From positions 4,485,989-4,549,988 of the forward strand of contig NZ_AP024238.1 of the NCBI RefSeq assembly GCF_019973615.1: 64,000 bases of DNA, written 5' to 3'. The notes beneath the pieces are model-generated. The model was not told where the DNA came from, did not search any database, and saw nothing but the letters and a program-made list of their open reading frames with translations. The stretch is from Rhodoferax lithotrophicus (GTDB lineage Bacteria; Pseudomonadota; Gammaproteobacteria; Burkholderiales; Burkholderiaceae_C). Positions 16,845 through 26,030 of the stretch are shown here, piece by piece; within the stretch, counting starts at the first letter, position 1; each line of letters opens with the position of its first letter. Made by a program: the position numbers and the translations under genes.

Positions 16845-18143
16845 TCATGCATGAGCGACTGCCAAATCGTCCAGACATGTGGTGTAGCCAGGGGTACGCC
16901 GTTCCTGTTTCATGCTCCATGCACGCCGATCACCGGCTAAACCCGCACTGGCCAACAGAATCGTTCCTCTTCCGTAGCGTTGGTTGAGGTCGTCCAGGGT
17001 GCTCATTAAACGGCTACGGTCATGCGAACCATCATCCTCCAGCGCCAATTCCTGCTGTTGCACCGTGTCAGGTTGGAGATCAAGCAACATCACACCGGCC
17101 TTGGCCAACTTGAACCCACGCCGGTAAATTGCAGCCAACCCTGTCAAGGCTGCCTCCACAATGATCGCCGTGTCCGCACTTGGTCGTCGCAGGGGTATGG
17201 TCACTGACCGGCTGTACTGTTCTTCCCGGCGAAAGGGGCTGGTGCGGATAAAACACAGCACCTGACCGGCCAGACTGCTTTGTTTGCGCAGCTTCTGAGC
17301 AGCACGACTGGCAAACTCGGTCACCGCTTCACTCAGATCGGCCAACTCCGTAACTGGGTGACCAAAAGAACGGGTACAGGCGATTTCCTGTTTCGGTTGG
17401 GGGGAGTGTTCCAACTCCACGCAGTTGATGCCCTGCAACTCCCGCACGGTACGCTCCAGCACCACCGACCAGCGGCGCTTGACCATGGCCGGATCAAGAC
17501 GCACCAAGTCCAACACCGTTTTCACACCACCGTCTATGAGCTGCTTGGATATTTGCCGACCAATACCCCACACTTCATTGACCGGCGTGGCAGCAAACAC
17601 CGCATCCAGTTCACTCGGAGTCAGCACCGCCAGATTACAGACCTGTGCCAACTGTTCTGGGTAACTGCCGGGCTTGCGTTCGGCAGACTTGGCAACATGG
17701 TTGGCCAGCTTTGCCAGTGTTTTGGTAGAGCCGATTCCGATCCCACAGGGTATACCGACCCATTGAAGGATGCGGCTGCGGATTTTGTGGCTGCGCTCGG
17801 TGAGATTTCCCGCAACATCGCTCAGGTCAATGAAGCTTTCATCAATGGAGTAGATTTCCTGATGTGGCCCAAGACCGGCGGCCAGACTCATCATGCGGTC
17901 GCTCAGATCACCGTAGAGGGCAAAGTTGGCAGACAGCGCTACCAGGCCGTCTGTTTCTGCTAGGTGTTTGATCTTGAACCAAGGAGCTCCCATGGTAATT
18001 CCCAGGGCCTTGGCTTCATTGCTGCGGGAGATGGCACAACCATCGTTATTGCTAAGTACGCACACAGGCAGGCCATTAAGACTGGGACGAAACACCCGCT
18101 CACAGCTCACATAAAAGTTGTTGCCATCCACCAGTGCATACAT
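16845..18143 (-). CDS. umuC: DNA polymerase V catalytic subunit UmuC
   Basis: A Y-family translesion polymerase subunit of 432 aa from ATG 18143 (MYALVDGNNFYVSCERVF). The metal-binding acids are D6 in LVDGNNF and the IYSIDESFIDL pair near residue 103. The helix-hairpin region (VWGIGRQISKQLIDGG) and the little-finger domain (RSFGHPV...) follow, and the length is normal. It lies directly after umuD in an operon with a LexA box, so it should be SOS-induced. Mobile elements often carry such umuDC pairs. Confidence 0.95.
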   Translation of the reverse strand: MYALVDGNNFYVSCERVFRPSLNGLPVCVLSNNDGCAISRSNEAKALGITMGAPWFKIKHLAETDGLVALSANFALYGDLSDRMMSLAAGLGPHQEIYSIDESFIDLSDVAGNLTERSHKIRSRILQWVGIPCGIGIGSTKTLAKLANHVAKSAERKPGSYPEQLAQVCNLAVLTPSELDAVFAATPVNEVWGIGRQISKQLIDGGVKTVLDLVRLDPAMVKRRWSVVLERTVRELQGINCVELEHSPQPKQEIACTRSFGHPVTELADLSEAVTEFASRAAQKLRKQSSLAGQVLCFIRTSPFRREEQYSRSVTIPLRRPSADTAIIVEAALTGLAAIYRRGFKLAKAGVMLLDLQPDTVQQQELALEDDGSHDRSRLMSTLDDLNQRYGRGTILLASAGLAGDRRAWSMKQERRTPGYTTCLDDLAVAHA

Positions 18144-18149
18144 GATCAC

Positions 18150-18593
18150 TCAAACCTTGAACTGTTTGATACTGCTGGTGACCACGCCCCAGACTTCAAG
18201 GGTTTGACCTTCCTTGGGAACAATGTCTGCGAAAGTTGGGTTGGCCGCCCTGAGCTTGATTCGACCCGCTCTCTGGTACAGGCATTTGGCTGTGAAGTCA
18301 CCATCCACCACCGCCACGACAATATGGTTGTGGCGGGGCTTTATGGCCTTGTCGACCACCAGGATATCGTTGTCGAAGATGCCCACACCCTCCATGGACG
18401 TGCCTCTGGCGCGCAAAAAATAGGTGGCCTGCGCATGAACAATCAGCATCTGAGTCAGGTCGATCCGTTGCGCCCCCAGGTCTTCAGCGGGAGACGGAAA
18501 ACCCGCACACACCCGGTTACTGATCAACAACGCTAATAGGGGAGCACTGATACGGGTACTGGAATGTCGGCAATCAATGTACTGTTCATACAT
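18150..18593 (-). CDS. umuD: UmuD-type S24 autoprotease
   Basis: A 147-residue protein that, after RecA-stimulated self-cleavage, assembles with UmuC as Pol V. The cleavage site is A30-G31 in VCAGFPSP. The catalytic Ser66 is in GTSMEG and Lys103 in DGDFTAK. ATG 18593 lies inside the LexA box, so the true start could be a little downstream, since the N-terminal 20 residues are longer than usual for UmuD. The gene ends 6 bp before the umuC ATG. Confidence 0.93.
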   Translation of the reverse strand: MYEQYIDCRHSSTRISAPLLALLISNRVCAGFPSPAEDLGAQRIDLTQMLIVHAQATYFLRARGTSMEGVGIFDNDILVVDKAIKPRHNHIVVAVVDGDFTAKCLYQRAGRIKLRAANPTFADIVPKEGQTLEVWGVVTSSIKQFKV

Positions 18594-18599
18594 CCAGTA
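18580..18599. promoter_or_regulatory. LexA (SOS) box of umuDC
   Basis: TACTGTTCATACATCCAGTA matches the TACTGT-N8-ACAGTA consensus with one change in the core. It overlaps the predicted umuD ATG, which suggests very close promoter/start spacing or a start further downstream. Confidence 0.75.
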
Positions 18600-18645
18600 T
18601 AGTTGCGATAAGCCATTTCACCAGCCTTAACGCTACGATTCACCT

Positions 18646-18918
18646 ATGTGCAGCCACTACCAAGCCCTGAAAGAGAGCACACGCTATCAAAGCCACTTTG
18701 GCGTGATGCCGCCACCGGAACCCGGCAAACTTGATCTATGGCCGGGGTACTTGGGAAGTTCTATTCGCCGCCATCCACACGCAGACTTGGGTGATGATGC
18801 TGTGCCGAAATATGAAGCGCTCAATGGCCTGTTTGGTTTAGTGCCACACTGGGCGACTGACACCCAGATCAGCCGTAACTGCGGAATGACACTGGACCCT
18901 CCACTTTGTGCCACTTAA
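18646..18918 (+). pseudogene. SRAP (YedK/HMCES) peptidase, truncated
   Basis: The frame starts MCSHYQA, with the conserved Cys2 that forms the crosslink to abasic sites, and continues to LFGLVPHWATDTQISRN, typical of the first 80 residues of SRAP proteins (normally about 220). It then runs into unrelated sequence and stops. The Asn/His/Glu active residues further on are lost. It is divergent from umuDC and could share its SOS box, which fits a former SOS-repair module. Confidence 0.8.
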
Positions 18919-18990
18919 CTTTCCACTCAGTGTCGATGCTTAAAAGGTTTTGAACTTTGATCGCCAAGTTTTGAACTCACACAAAGCCTT
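18895..18990. repeat. Possible IS21-like end remnant
   Basis: The SRAP truncation point is followed by GGACCCTCCACTTTGTGCCA and by two TTTTGAACT motifs (18952, 18970). Similar TTTTGAACTT/TTCAAAACT motifs recur near 19865, 25428, 25456 and 27617-27645. Multiple such repeats are typical of IS21-family ends, but no IS21 gene is present. Low confidence. Confidence 0.3.
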
Positions 18991-19008
18991 CTTGCATGTT
19001 TCATTTGA

Positions 19009-19027
19009 ATACGGCAGAATGCCGTAT
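19009..19027. promoter_or_regulatory. Operator palindrome of the TacA-TacT pair
   Basis: ATACGGCA-GAA-TGCCGTAT is a perfect 8-bp inverted repeat 18 bp before the antitoxin start. Autoregulation through such dyads is the rule for TacA-type ribbon-helix-helix antitoxins. Confidence 0.6.
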
Positions 19028-19045
19028 ATAAACCAAGGAGCCTTT

Positions 19046-19327
19046 ATGTCAGCAACCGCAACCACCGCACGTCTTGAGGCACGTATCAGCTTTGATCTCC
19101 ATGCCACTCTCAAGCGTGCGGCTGAACTTCAGGGGCGCACCATGACCGACTTTGTGGTGAGTGCTGTCCAAGAGGCTGCACAAAAAGCCATAGAACAAGC
19201 CGAGGTCATCCGTATGTCCTTGGCTGATCAGCAGTGCTTTGCCCAAGCCCTGCTCAACCCGCCTGAGCCTGCGCCCGCCATGCTTCGTGCCTTTGCGAAA
19301 CGCGAAAAGCTGTTGAAGTCAGCATGA
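19046..19327 (+). CDS. tacA: DUF1778/TacA-type antitoxin
   Basis: A 93-residue ribbon-helix-helix antitoxin. ATG 19046 follows AAGGAG by five bases. The DNA-binding strand and helices are ARLEARISFDLHATLKRAAELQGRTMTDF, typical of DUF1778. The C-terminal tail (AMLRAFAKREKL) would wrap the toxin. It overlaps the toxin gene by ATGA. Confidence 0.88.
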   Translation: MSATATTARLEARISFDLHATLKRAAELQGRTMTDFVVSAVQEAAQKAIEQAEVIRMSLADQQCFAQALLNPPEPAPAMLRAFAKREKLLKSA

Positions 19328-19833
19328 TCAACCCTCCTTTTCAAGTTGTACGACTTGAAAACAGCCACGAGCGATCCCCGTTTCATAGTGGGTCAGAATC
19401 ACTGGACAGCTATCTCAAACAACAAGTTTCACAGGACGTTCGCCGCCGAGTGACGGCTTGCTACGTTGCGCTGACCGCCAATCAGCGAATTTCGGGCTAC
19501 TACACACTGGCATCGGCCAGCGTTTTGCTTTCGGACTTGCCGATAGCATTGAGCAAAAGGTTGCCGCGCTATCCAACGGTTCCTGCGATACGAATGGGGC
19601 GATTGGCCGTTGACCGTGAATTTAAGGGGATCGGATTGGGTGGTGCTTTACTGGCCGACGCACTCACACGGTCATTACGCTCTGAAATTGCGGCATACGC
19701 ATTGTTGGTTGATGCAAAAGACGACTCGGCAGCAGCTTTTTACAAGCATCATGGACTGGTGGAGTTACCCTGCCAACCGTTGAAGTTGTTTATACCGTTT
19801 GCCACCGTGACAGGCATTGCATCGGGGATGTAA
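19324..19833 (+). CDS. tacT: GNAT toxin, TacT type
   Basis: A 169-residue GNAT acetyltransferase of the family that acetylates charged tRNAs and stops translation. The N-terminal FHSGSESLDSYLKQQVSQD is the family signature. The acetyl-CoA loop is VDREFKGIGLGGALL (about residues 96-110), and AAAFYKHHGLVEL carries the catalytic Tyr. The length is normal. It is coupled to the antitoxin and appears intact. It should help keep the element in the host. Confidence 0.9.
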   Translation: MINPPFQVVRLENSHERSPFHSGSESLDSYLKQQVSQDVRRRVTACYVALTANQRISGYYTLASASVLLSDLPIALSKRLPRYPTVPAIRMGRLAVDREFKGIGLGGALLADALTRSLRSEIAAYALLVDAKDDSAAAFYKHHGLVELPCQPLKLFIPFATVTGIASGM

Positions 19834-20427
19834 ATTCAAGACTCCGTGATACGACAGGCTGAAAGTTCAAAACTTGGTGCAATGTTTGTTCAAAATTCAG
19901 CCGAATGTTCTTTGCAATTGATTGATTTCACAAACAAGCAACTGTGCAATTTTGCGGGCATCGACAATGGCACTGAACATTCCACTAGATGCCGTTGGTC
20001 GTTCCCTCATTGGGTCGTGAACGCCGGTTTGCGCGAGAAACAGCCATCCTGGCCTCAGAAAGTCGACAGCACTCGGTAAGGCGGCAGTCCCATGGCCATG
20101 AAAAGGGGAAAGTTGAATGGCGGGAAACCCGTAAAAGGGAATGTTGGAAGGCACATCAGTGGAATGACCAATGGCGCATCATTTCTCGGGTACTGAAGAA
20201 TCAACAGATTACAGGGGGGGTCGGATTTAAAGTGCAGTGACGTTCCGCAGTAACACGTACAACGCCAGAAGTGAAACCGTTGCAGAAAAGCCAAGTTTTA
20301 GGGATGCTTGGAGGAGGGCTCAGCACTGCATCATTCCTGCAGAGGCCATTTATGAACCAGACTTTCTTAGTCTATGACATTTGTTTGTTGAGGCTGCTGA
20401 TTTGGCAGCGAACAATCGACACTGTAA

Positions 20428-20472
20428 TCGGGCTTATATCGGGACATGTCTGCAGCGGCTTTTGCCAAAGAT
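20428..20472. repeat. Dispersed repeat R2, copy 1
   Basis: These 45 bp match 25084-25128 at about 84 percent without gaps, sharing CGGGACATG and CTGCAGCGGCT and ending in GCCAAAGAT. Confidence 0.6.
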
Positions 20473-20524
20473 GGTGATGGCCTTTCTGGGGAAGGCATTT
20501 GGATTGCTTAGTGCAAACTCACAC

Positions 20525-20615
20525 CAACGTAGACTAGGTCGGAAATCACTAAGACCGAATCAGCATGTCAAACCACATCCGAGCATGGCTTACAAGGGGT
20601 GGGACTTAAGTCCGT
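20525..20615. repeat. Dispersed repeat R1, copy 2
   Basis: Second copy of the 91-bp repeat at 11720-11810, direct orientation, about 88 percent identical. Confidence 0.75.
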
Positions 20616-20789
20616 GCATCGCTGTCAGGAGGGGTAAACTGGGTGTGGAGAATATCAACACGGGTAGTTTCCGCAAGTGAAATTGGCCTTCAATGGGTCG
20701 CCTCAGAAAACGAAATAAGGTACGCGAAGACCCAACCTGGCGAGTCAAATCTCGTTCATCAATGTTGACATGCACTCTTGCTCCGGTGA

Positions 20790-23437
20790 TTAATCATTGC
20801 TCGTTTTGGTAAAGGGTACGGTTTGGGCTTTATGGTTCTCAATCTCGTGAAAGTGAACCGCATTGCGTCCAGCATCCTTGGATCGGTACATGGCTGAATC
20901 GGCCCATTTAAGAATATTGTCGTACGTGGCTTCATCACCAAGAAAAACCGTGCCACCGATGCTTGCTGAACTTCGATGTTCTATGATCGTCTGCGTCAAT
21001 GCGTCATGGCTGATATTCAATAGGTAGGGTGCCAAAAGGCTCTCGCGTATTTTCTCGGCAATCATGGAAGCATGTGCAAGGGCCATTCGCTTATCTGAGC
21101 CCAAATCATTCAGCAACACCACAAACTCGTCACCGCCAAAACGAGCCACAGTGTCAATTTCGCGCACACAACTCACCAAGCGTCTGGCTGCCTCCTTGAG
21201 AAGGAGATCTCCGACCAAATGACCTTGTGTGTCATTGAGTGACTTGAAGTTGTCCAAATCAAGAATTAGCAATGCCCCATGGGAGGCTGTGCGTTGGCTG
21301 ACAGCAATGCCTTGAGTCAGGCGATCATTCAGCAATCGTCGGTTGGGCAATTTGGTAAGCGCATCATAGAACGCGAGTTGGCGTATTTCTACCTCGGCCT
21401 TCTTGCGCTCGGAAATGTCGACAAAGGTGGCAATAGCACCTGTAACGATTCCGTCGGAAAGAATTGGCCTAGCCCAGTACTCCACCGGGAGCGATGTGCC
21501 ATCTTTCCGCCAAAAGACATCGTCTGAACAGTGTACTGATTGGTTCTTTTGATAGGCGATATACATCCTGCATTCAGAAGCCGGATAGTGCGAACCATCC
21601 GCGTGCGAGTGGTGGATAAGTTCATGGGTATGCTTTCCCAATACTTCGTCTTGACTACCGTATCCAAGCAACCGTAAAAATGCACTGTTGGCAAAGGTAC
21701 AGTCTCCATTCGAGTCAACGCCATAGGCCCCTTCGGCCATAGAGTCCAGCAGTGAAAAAAGTTTTTGATGTGACTCCTGCACTGCTGCTTCGGCTTGCTT
21801 CTGCGCCGTCACATCATCGTAGATGGCAACCACTTCACCTGAGGGTAAGCGATAGACATGGTTATCGCGCCAGTGTTGTATGTGCTGGTCGGAATAGAAC
21901 GTAACCAGAAATCGCTCGGACTTTCCCGTTTTGAGCACCCGTTGCAGAACGGCAAACAGACCAAACTCTTTGACCCCCAGGGAAAACCTCTGTCAATCGT
22001 TTGCCAATCACATTGGAACGATTAATTTTTTCAAGGACTTCAACCGAACGATTGATGTCCTTGAACAAAAAATCCTGGCCATCATCCACTGCTGTGTAGA
22101 CTGCCACGCCACTGCTCATGTTCTGGAACAAACCATGAAATAAGGCTTCGCTATAGGCAAGCTGTTGCTGTGCCAGAAATCGCTTCGTGACATCTTGCTT
22201 CACCGCAACGAAATGGGTGATCCGGTCGTCTTCATCAACCAAAGGCGTGATCGTCATCTCTTCGTGATATTGCGATGCATCTTTGCGTCGATTAATGATT
22301 TCACCATGCCATACCTTTCTGGACAGAATGGTGTCCCATAAGGACTTATAGAAGTCGTTCCCGTGTTCACCAGACTTCAACAGATCTCTTGGGTTTTGAC
22401 CAATAGCTTCTCTGGAACTGTATCCCGTGAGTTGGCTGGCTGCGTTGTTGATCCATTCAATTCGACCCGTATCGTCCGTGATGACAATCCCGTTTGCCAT
22501 AGCGTTAAGCGCACTGTCCTTCAACCGCAGTTTCCTCAGTGCATCCTTGCTGGCTTTGACACTGGTCGTGATCGCCATGGCGGTCACTGACAGAATCAAT
22601 ATATATGTCCAATAATTATCCAGATCGGTACGGGCAACATCATTGGCAAAAAGGCCAATCTTCCGATAGACACCGAAAAGTGCCTGTATGGACACCATGA
22701 GCACAGCAAATGCAGAGCCACGTGGCCCCAATCGCAAGGAGACAAAACAAATAAAGAGGAATATCCAGTATCCTTTTTGGTGTCTCGGTCAGGTATGAGC
22801 TAAACCAATTCAGAAAAACGGCTTGTCCAGCCAGAAACGTCGCGCCAAGCAAAAATAGCCCCTCTGCACGGATAGCGGCCGTGGGACGCATCGACGTATC
22901 TGTCCGCCACGCCAAAATCAAAGGCGTGATCAGCACCACGCCGAGCGTATCTCCCATCCACCAAATAACGACACTGCTTTTCAGGTTAGCCGGGCTGATG
23001 ATGTCAGCCAATAGCAAAGACAAAGGGCCAATGATGGCTCCAGCAAGGCAGGCCAGGCTTGCCCATCCAATGAAGCGAAGATAGCTGGTCAGTGAGTCAA
23101 AGAACTTAGTGGTGTAATCGTTGCGTACCAATAGCCACCATCCCAACAGTGCCTCCAGTACATTGGCAAGGGTAATTCCGACGATTGCCCACAGTGAATC
23201 GTTCGAGAGTGCATTCAAGAGTAACGATCCCAAAAAAACGCCACTCAAATAGCGCTTGCCACCAAGCAACACTGCCGCCAGTGCTAAACCGCTACCTGGC
23301 CAGAAGATACTGACGATACCGTGATTGATGATGTAATGGTGAACAGCACGACCCAGCAGTAAATAGAGTGCAGCAACTGAGAACTGCCATAGCCACTCGT
23401 TTTGGTCACTTTTTTGGTTTGACTTGTTGTCTGGCAT
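20790..23437 (-). pseudogene. MASE1-PAS-GGDEF diguanylate cyclase, two frameshifts
   Basis: Three overlapping frames form one gene. The first (23437 to about 22755) has a MASE1-type membrane sensor with about eight helices. The second (to about 21975) has a PAS domain with NGIVITDDTGRIEWINNAA and a PAC motif, then the start of another. The third has a further PAS and a GGDEF domain with FGGDEFVVLL, so it would make cyclic di-GMP. The first shift is near 22754-22758 (one base missing), the second in the C5 run 21974-21978 (one extra base). Corrected it would be about 880 aa. There is no EAL domain. A single-domain receiver gene lies upstream on the same strand. Confidence 0.85.
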
Positions 23438-23698
23438 GATGTTGCGAGAGATTGTGCCAACGCTTCTTTTGAGTTTTCATTGGCATTTTGGTCGTTTTTC
23501 GCCGTTTTGTAGTTGATAAATATCTTGTTTATCGAGACTTTATTGACAAAAGGCAGGGTCTGATTGGCATGTCGCCATTTGGTGCCTCAGCACTTGGTCG
23601 AAACGTTGCAAGGCAAATACTGCGCCAAGGCATCATCATGGCCAGACATATATGTTTGACCAGGAAGGTAATGCGTTCGTGCAACAAAACTCGTGGCA

Positions 23699-24088
23699 TT
23701 ACAGAAACTTTAAAAGGTGTTCGATTTTCACTTTCAACATGGAAATGTTGGGTGGTTTGACAATGTATCCTGCAATCCCCAAAGGGATCATTTCATTGAG
23801 TTTGTCGCTACTGTCGTCAGCACTCATCATCAAAACCGGAGTTTTACGAATTTCAGTCACCGGGTGTTTTCGTAAGTTGCGTACGAAATCAAACCCATTC
23901 ATGGGTGACATGTGAATATCAGACAGGATGACATTGGGCTTTGCACTGATGGCCAATGCCAATCCAGTGACACCATTGCCAGCTTCCATGATTTGACCCA
24001 CACCCATACGCTTAAGCATATTGACAACATACGATGTCATGACGGGATCGTCATCAATCACCATGACTTTTGCTTCACCCAACTTCAT
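23699..24088 (-). CDS. CheY-like response regulator
   Basis: A 129-residue receiver domain alone. The acidic pocket is DDD (residues 12-14) in VMVIDDDPV, and the phosphorylated Asp is in VILSDIHM (about residue 56). Thr/Ser is in LMMSADD and Lys in GYIVKPP. It lies 261 bp upstream of the MASE1-PAS-GGDEF gene in the same direction. The PAS protein has no kinase domain, so its phosphate donor is unknown. 23438-23698 holds no gene I can support. Confidence 0.9.
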   Translation of the reverse strand: MKLGEAKVMVIDDDPVMTSYVVNMLKRMGVGQIMEAGNGVTGLALAISAKPNVILSDIHMSPMNGFDFVRNLRKHPVTEIRKTPVLMMSADDSSDKLNEMIPLGIAGYIVKPPNISMLKVKIEHLLKFL

Positions 24089-24368
24089 TATTTATCCTTG
24101 TTTTTCTGAAATTTATCCATACGACATACACCAACTGACCGCCTCAAAAAACGTTGGCATCATTGCCCTATTGATAGGCTGACCTAATAACGGTTTCTGT
24201 GAGTAGCCTGTTCCTCTTTTCAACTGTTTCCTGTGCACGGAAACGAACTCAACCGAGTTTGTGAATTTGGGTTATGCTGCAGTGCAACATTTTAATACTA
24301 TGACGAGTATCACCGCGAAGATGAGCACTGGTCTAAAACTGTAGGTCAACAACCCAGAGGAGAATTCG

Positions 24369-24674
24369 ATGAACCTTCAAGACACGGTGGCACTGATGTT
24401 TCCACTGGGCGTTGTCGCGCAAAGCATTCCTGACAACAGCAGTTTCTTTGAGGTGAACGAAATTCCTGCACGCTCTGTTCCCCAAAACTGTGCCATGCTT
24501 GCCACTGGTGAGTTTCAGTATTCACGTGACCAGGATTGCACAGGCAGTTTTTTGGTACAAGCTGAGGAACATGTATTTTTCATACGCATATATTCCACCC
24601 GTTCAGGCGGTTGGCATGCCGAGGTGGTGGTACGTTCGGGTTTTGATCCAGGGACAAAACCGCGGGCGAACTGA
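24369..24674 (+). CDS. Hypothetical protein
   Basis: A 101-residue soluble protein, ATG 24369 behind AGAGGAG. Beta-rich C-terminal half (SFLVQAEEHVFFIRIYS, GGWHAEVVVRSG). I recognise no family. The good ribosome site supports a real gene. Confidence 0.5.
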   Translation: MNLQDTVALMFPLGVVAQSIPDNSSFFEVNEIPARSVPQNCAMLATGEFQYSRDQDCTGSFLVQAEEHVFFIRIYSTRSGGWHAEVVVRSGFDPGTKPRAN

Positions 24675-24985
24675 TCTTCGGTGCAAGCACAAACGTATCC
24701 CATTCGCTTCTCCATGCGTACGAAGCGGGTGGTTTTTTCCAGTGAAAGTCTACGATGGCGTTTGGTATATACAGCTCCTATGCTGATCACCGATTTTCGG
24801 CGTTCATTGGCAATTTGGCGTTGATGGCACAGCCAGTCTGCACTGCTGTGAATTCGCGCATTCTGGAAACCACTGTTTAGTACACCCTCTTAAAGTAGGT
24901 GTCCTGATCAAGACATTTGTAGTGTGCCGCTACCTCGCCGATTCAACGATTCAATGCACCATGCACAACAAACCCACCCGTCTTG

Positions 24986-25069
24986 AAAGCCACTGGGCAA
25001 CACATGCAACAGAAAACGCCGCATGAACTCCTCAGGCTCCAGCGTCATTGTCTTGTGGCGCGTCTTGCC
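24986..25069 (-). pseudogene. IS91-family transposase fragment
   Basis: The minus strand encodes GKTRHKTMTLEPEEFMRRF and LLHVLPSGF, a conserved block of IS91-type transposases that normally continues with RIRHYG. The reading is lost on both sides, leaving about 28 residues. Confidence 0.6.
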
Positions 25070-25083
25070 AGTGGCACTGGTAA

Positions 25084-25128
25084 TTGGGCCTATGCCGGGA
25101 CATGCCTGCAGCGGCTGCTGCCAAAGAT
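25084..25128. repeat. Dispersed repeat R2, copy 2
   Basis: Second copy of the 45-bp repeat at 20428-20472, direct orientation. Confidence 0.6.
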
Positions 25129-25484
25129 CGCATTGGCCAGTGGTAGTCGGCGCAGAAAGCGGAATATAAGACCCGGTAAGCCATTGCGATGGTTATCCAC
25201 ACCGTTAAGACCCATTTCCTGCCCGGTGGACTTCGGTTTCATACTGCCCATTTGGACATTCCAATTTTCTTCCTTGGCGACCGGACATAACTCCGATTAG
25301 CTTTTTACCTGATAGAAAAGTGTTTTGTTTTCCCTGACGGTGTGTTTGGTTGACTTCAAGAATCTGCTCTGCGGAGATGTGACCAAAAGAGTCCCCATTG
25401 CGTTCGCGGGGGGCGGATTGCGCCTTTTGAACTTTCCCGTGGATTTATCAGCAAGTTTTGAATTTTCACCGGGAGATACGTCTC

Positions 25485-25952
25485 TCAGCGCAACCGCATA
25501 TCCGTATTCAGCGTTTCCGGCTCACCCAGCGAGATGTGCTTGAAATCGGGATGAAAGGAGTTGATTAAAAAGTTGAGTTCAGCAGGCATCACCGCACTGG
25601 GCACAGCCAGCACACAACTGCGCGAGCGTCGCAGCCACTCGCCACCAAGGTTCTGCAAGGCTTCGCGGCCAGCATGGGTACGCCAATCCGTTGGCAGATT
25701 AGTCGTGCCCAATATCTCCATGCTGACGTTCTCGGACAGATGGGCCGGTATCAATACATAGTGGGCACGCAAAGGCTCGTCTTGCACCAGCATCTCTAGC
25801 AGTGCCAAAGATCGGCTTTCAGCGGTATAAATCACAGGTTGGCCCACCCGATTCCACAGCCCGCCATACAGCCTTGCGCCTTCGCCAGAAAATGCCTGAT
25901 CAACAAAACGGTGTGTGGTGATGCGCCACACAGGGCGAGTTACTGCTTGCAT
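25485..25952 (-). CDS. RES-domain toxin
   Basis: A 155-residue RES toxin. This family (ParT/MbcT/Res) depletes NAD+ or ADP-ribosylates targets. The conserved Arg is in GEGARLYGGLWN, with YTAESRSLALLEMLV and the C-terminal LINSFHPDF also as in the family, so it looks intact. ATG 25952 overlaps the TAA of the antitoxin gene (TAATG), so the two were translated as a coupled pair. The antitoxin is now broken (see next entry), so the toxin may be free, silent or mutated in its promoter. Confidence 0.88.
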   Translation of the reverse strand: MQAVTRPVWRITTHRFVDQAFSGEGARLYGGLWNRVGQPVIYTAESRSLALLEMLVQDEPLRAHYVLIPAHLSENVSMEILGTTNLPTDWRTHAGREALQNLGGEWLRRSRSCVLAVPSAVMPAELNFLINSFHPDFKHISLGEPETLNTDMRLR

Positions 25953-26030
25953 TAGGCAAATACGCCGTGCTCAATTCGTCCCAAGGTGCTTACTACGGCC
26001 ACTGAGCCTAACTCGGTATCCAATAGTGAT

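Larger units (their letters stand above)
19834..20789. other. 956-bp region of remnants
   Basis: No intact gene. It contains TTCAAAACTTGG motifs near 19866 and repeat copies at 20428-20472 and 20525-20615. Short frames here have no recognisable product. Confidence 0.5.
24675..25484. other. 810-bp region of IS and repeat remnants
   Basis: There is no intact gene. An IS91 transposase fragment and repeat R2 lie within. TTTTGAACTT- and TTTTGAATTT-like motifs near 25427 and 25456 resemble those near 18950 and 27620. Confidence 0.5.
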
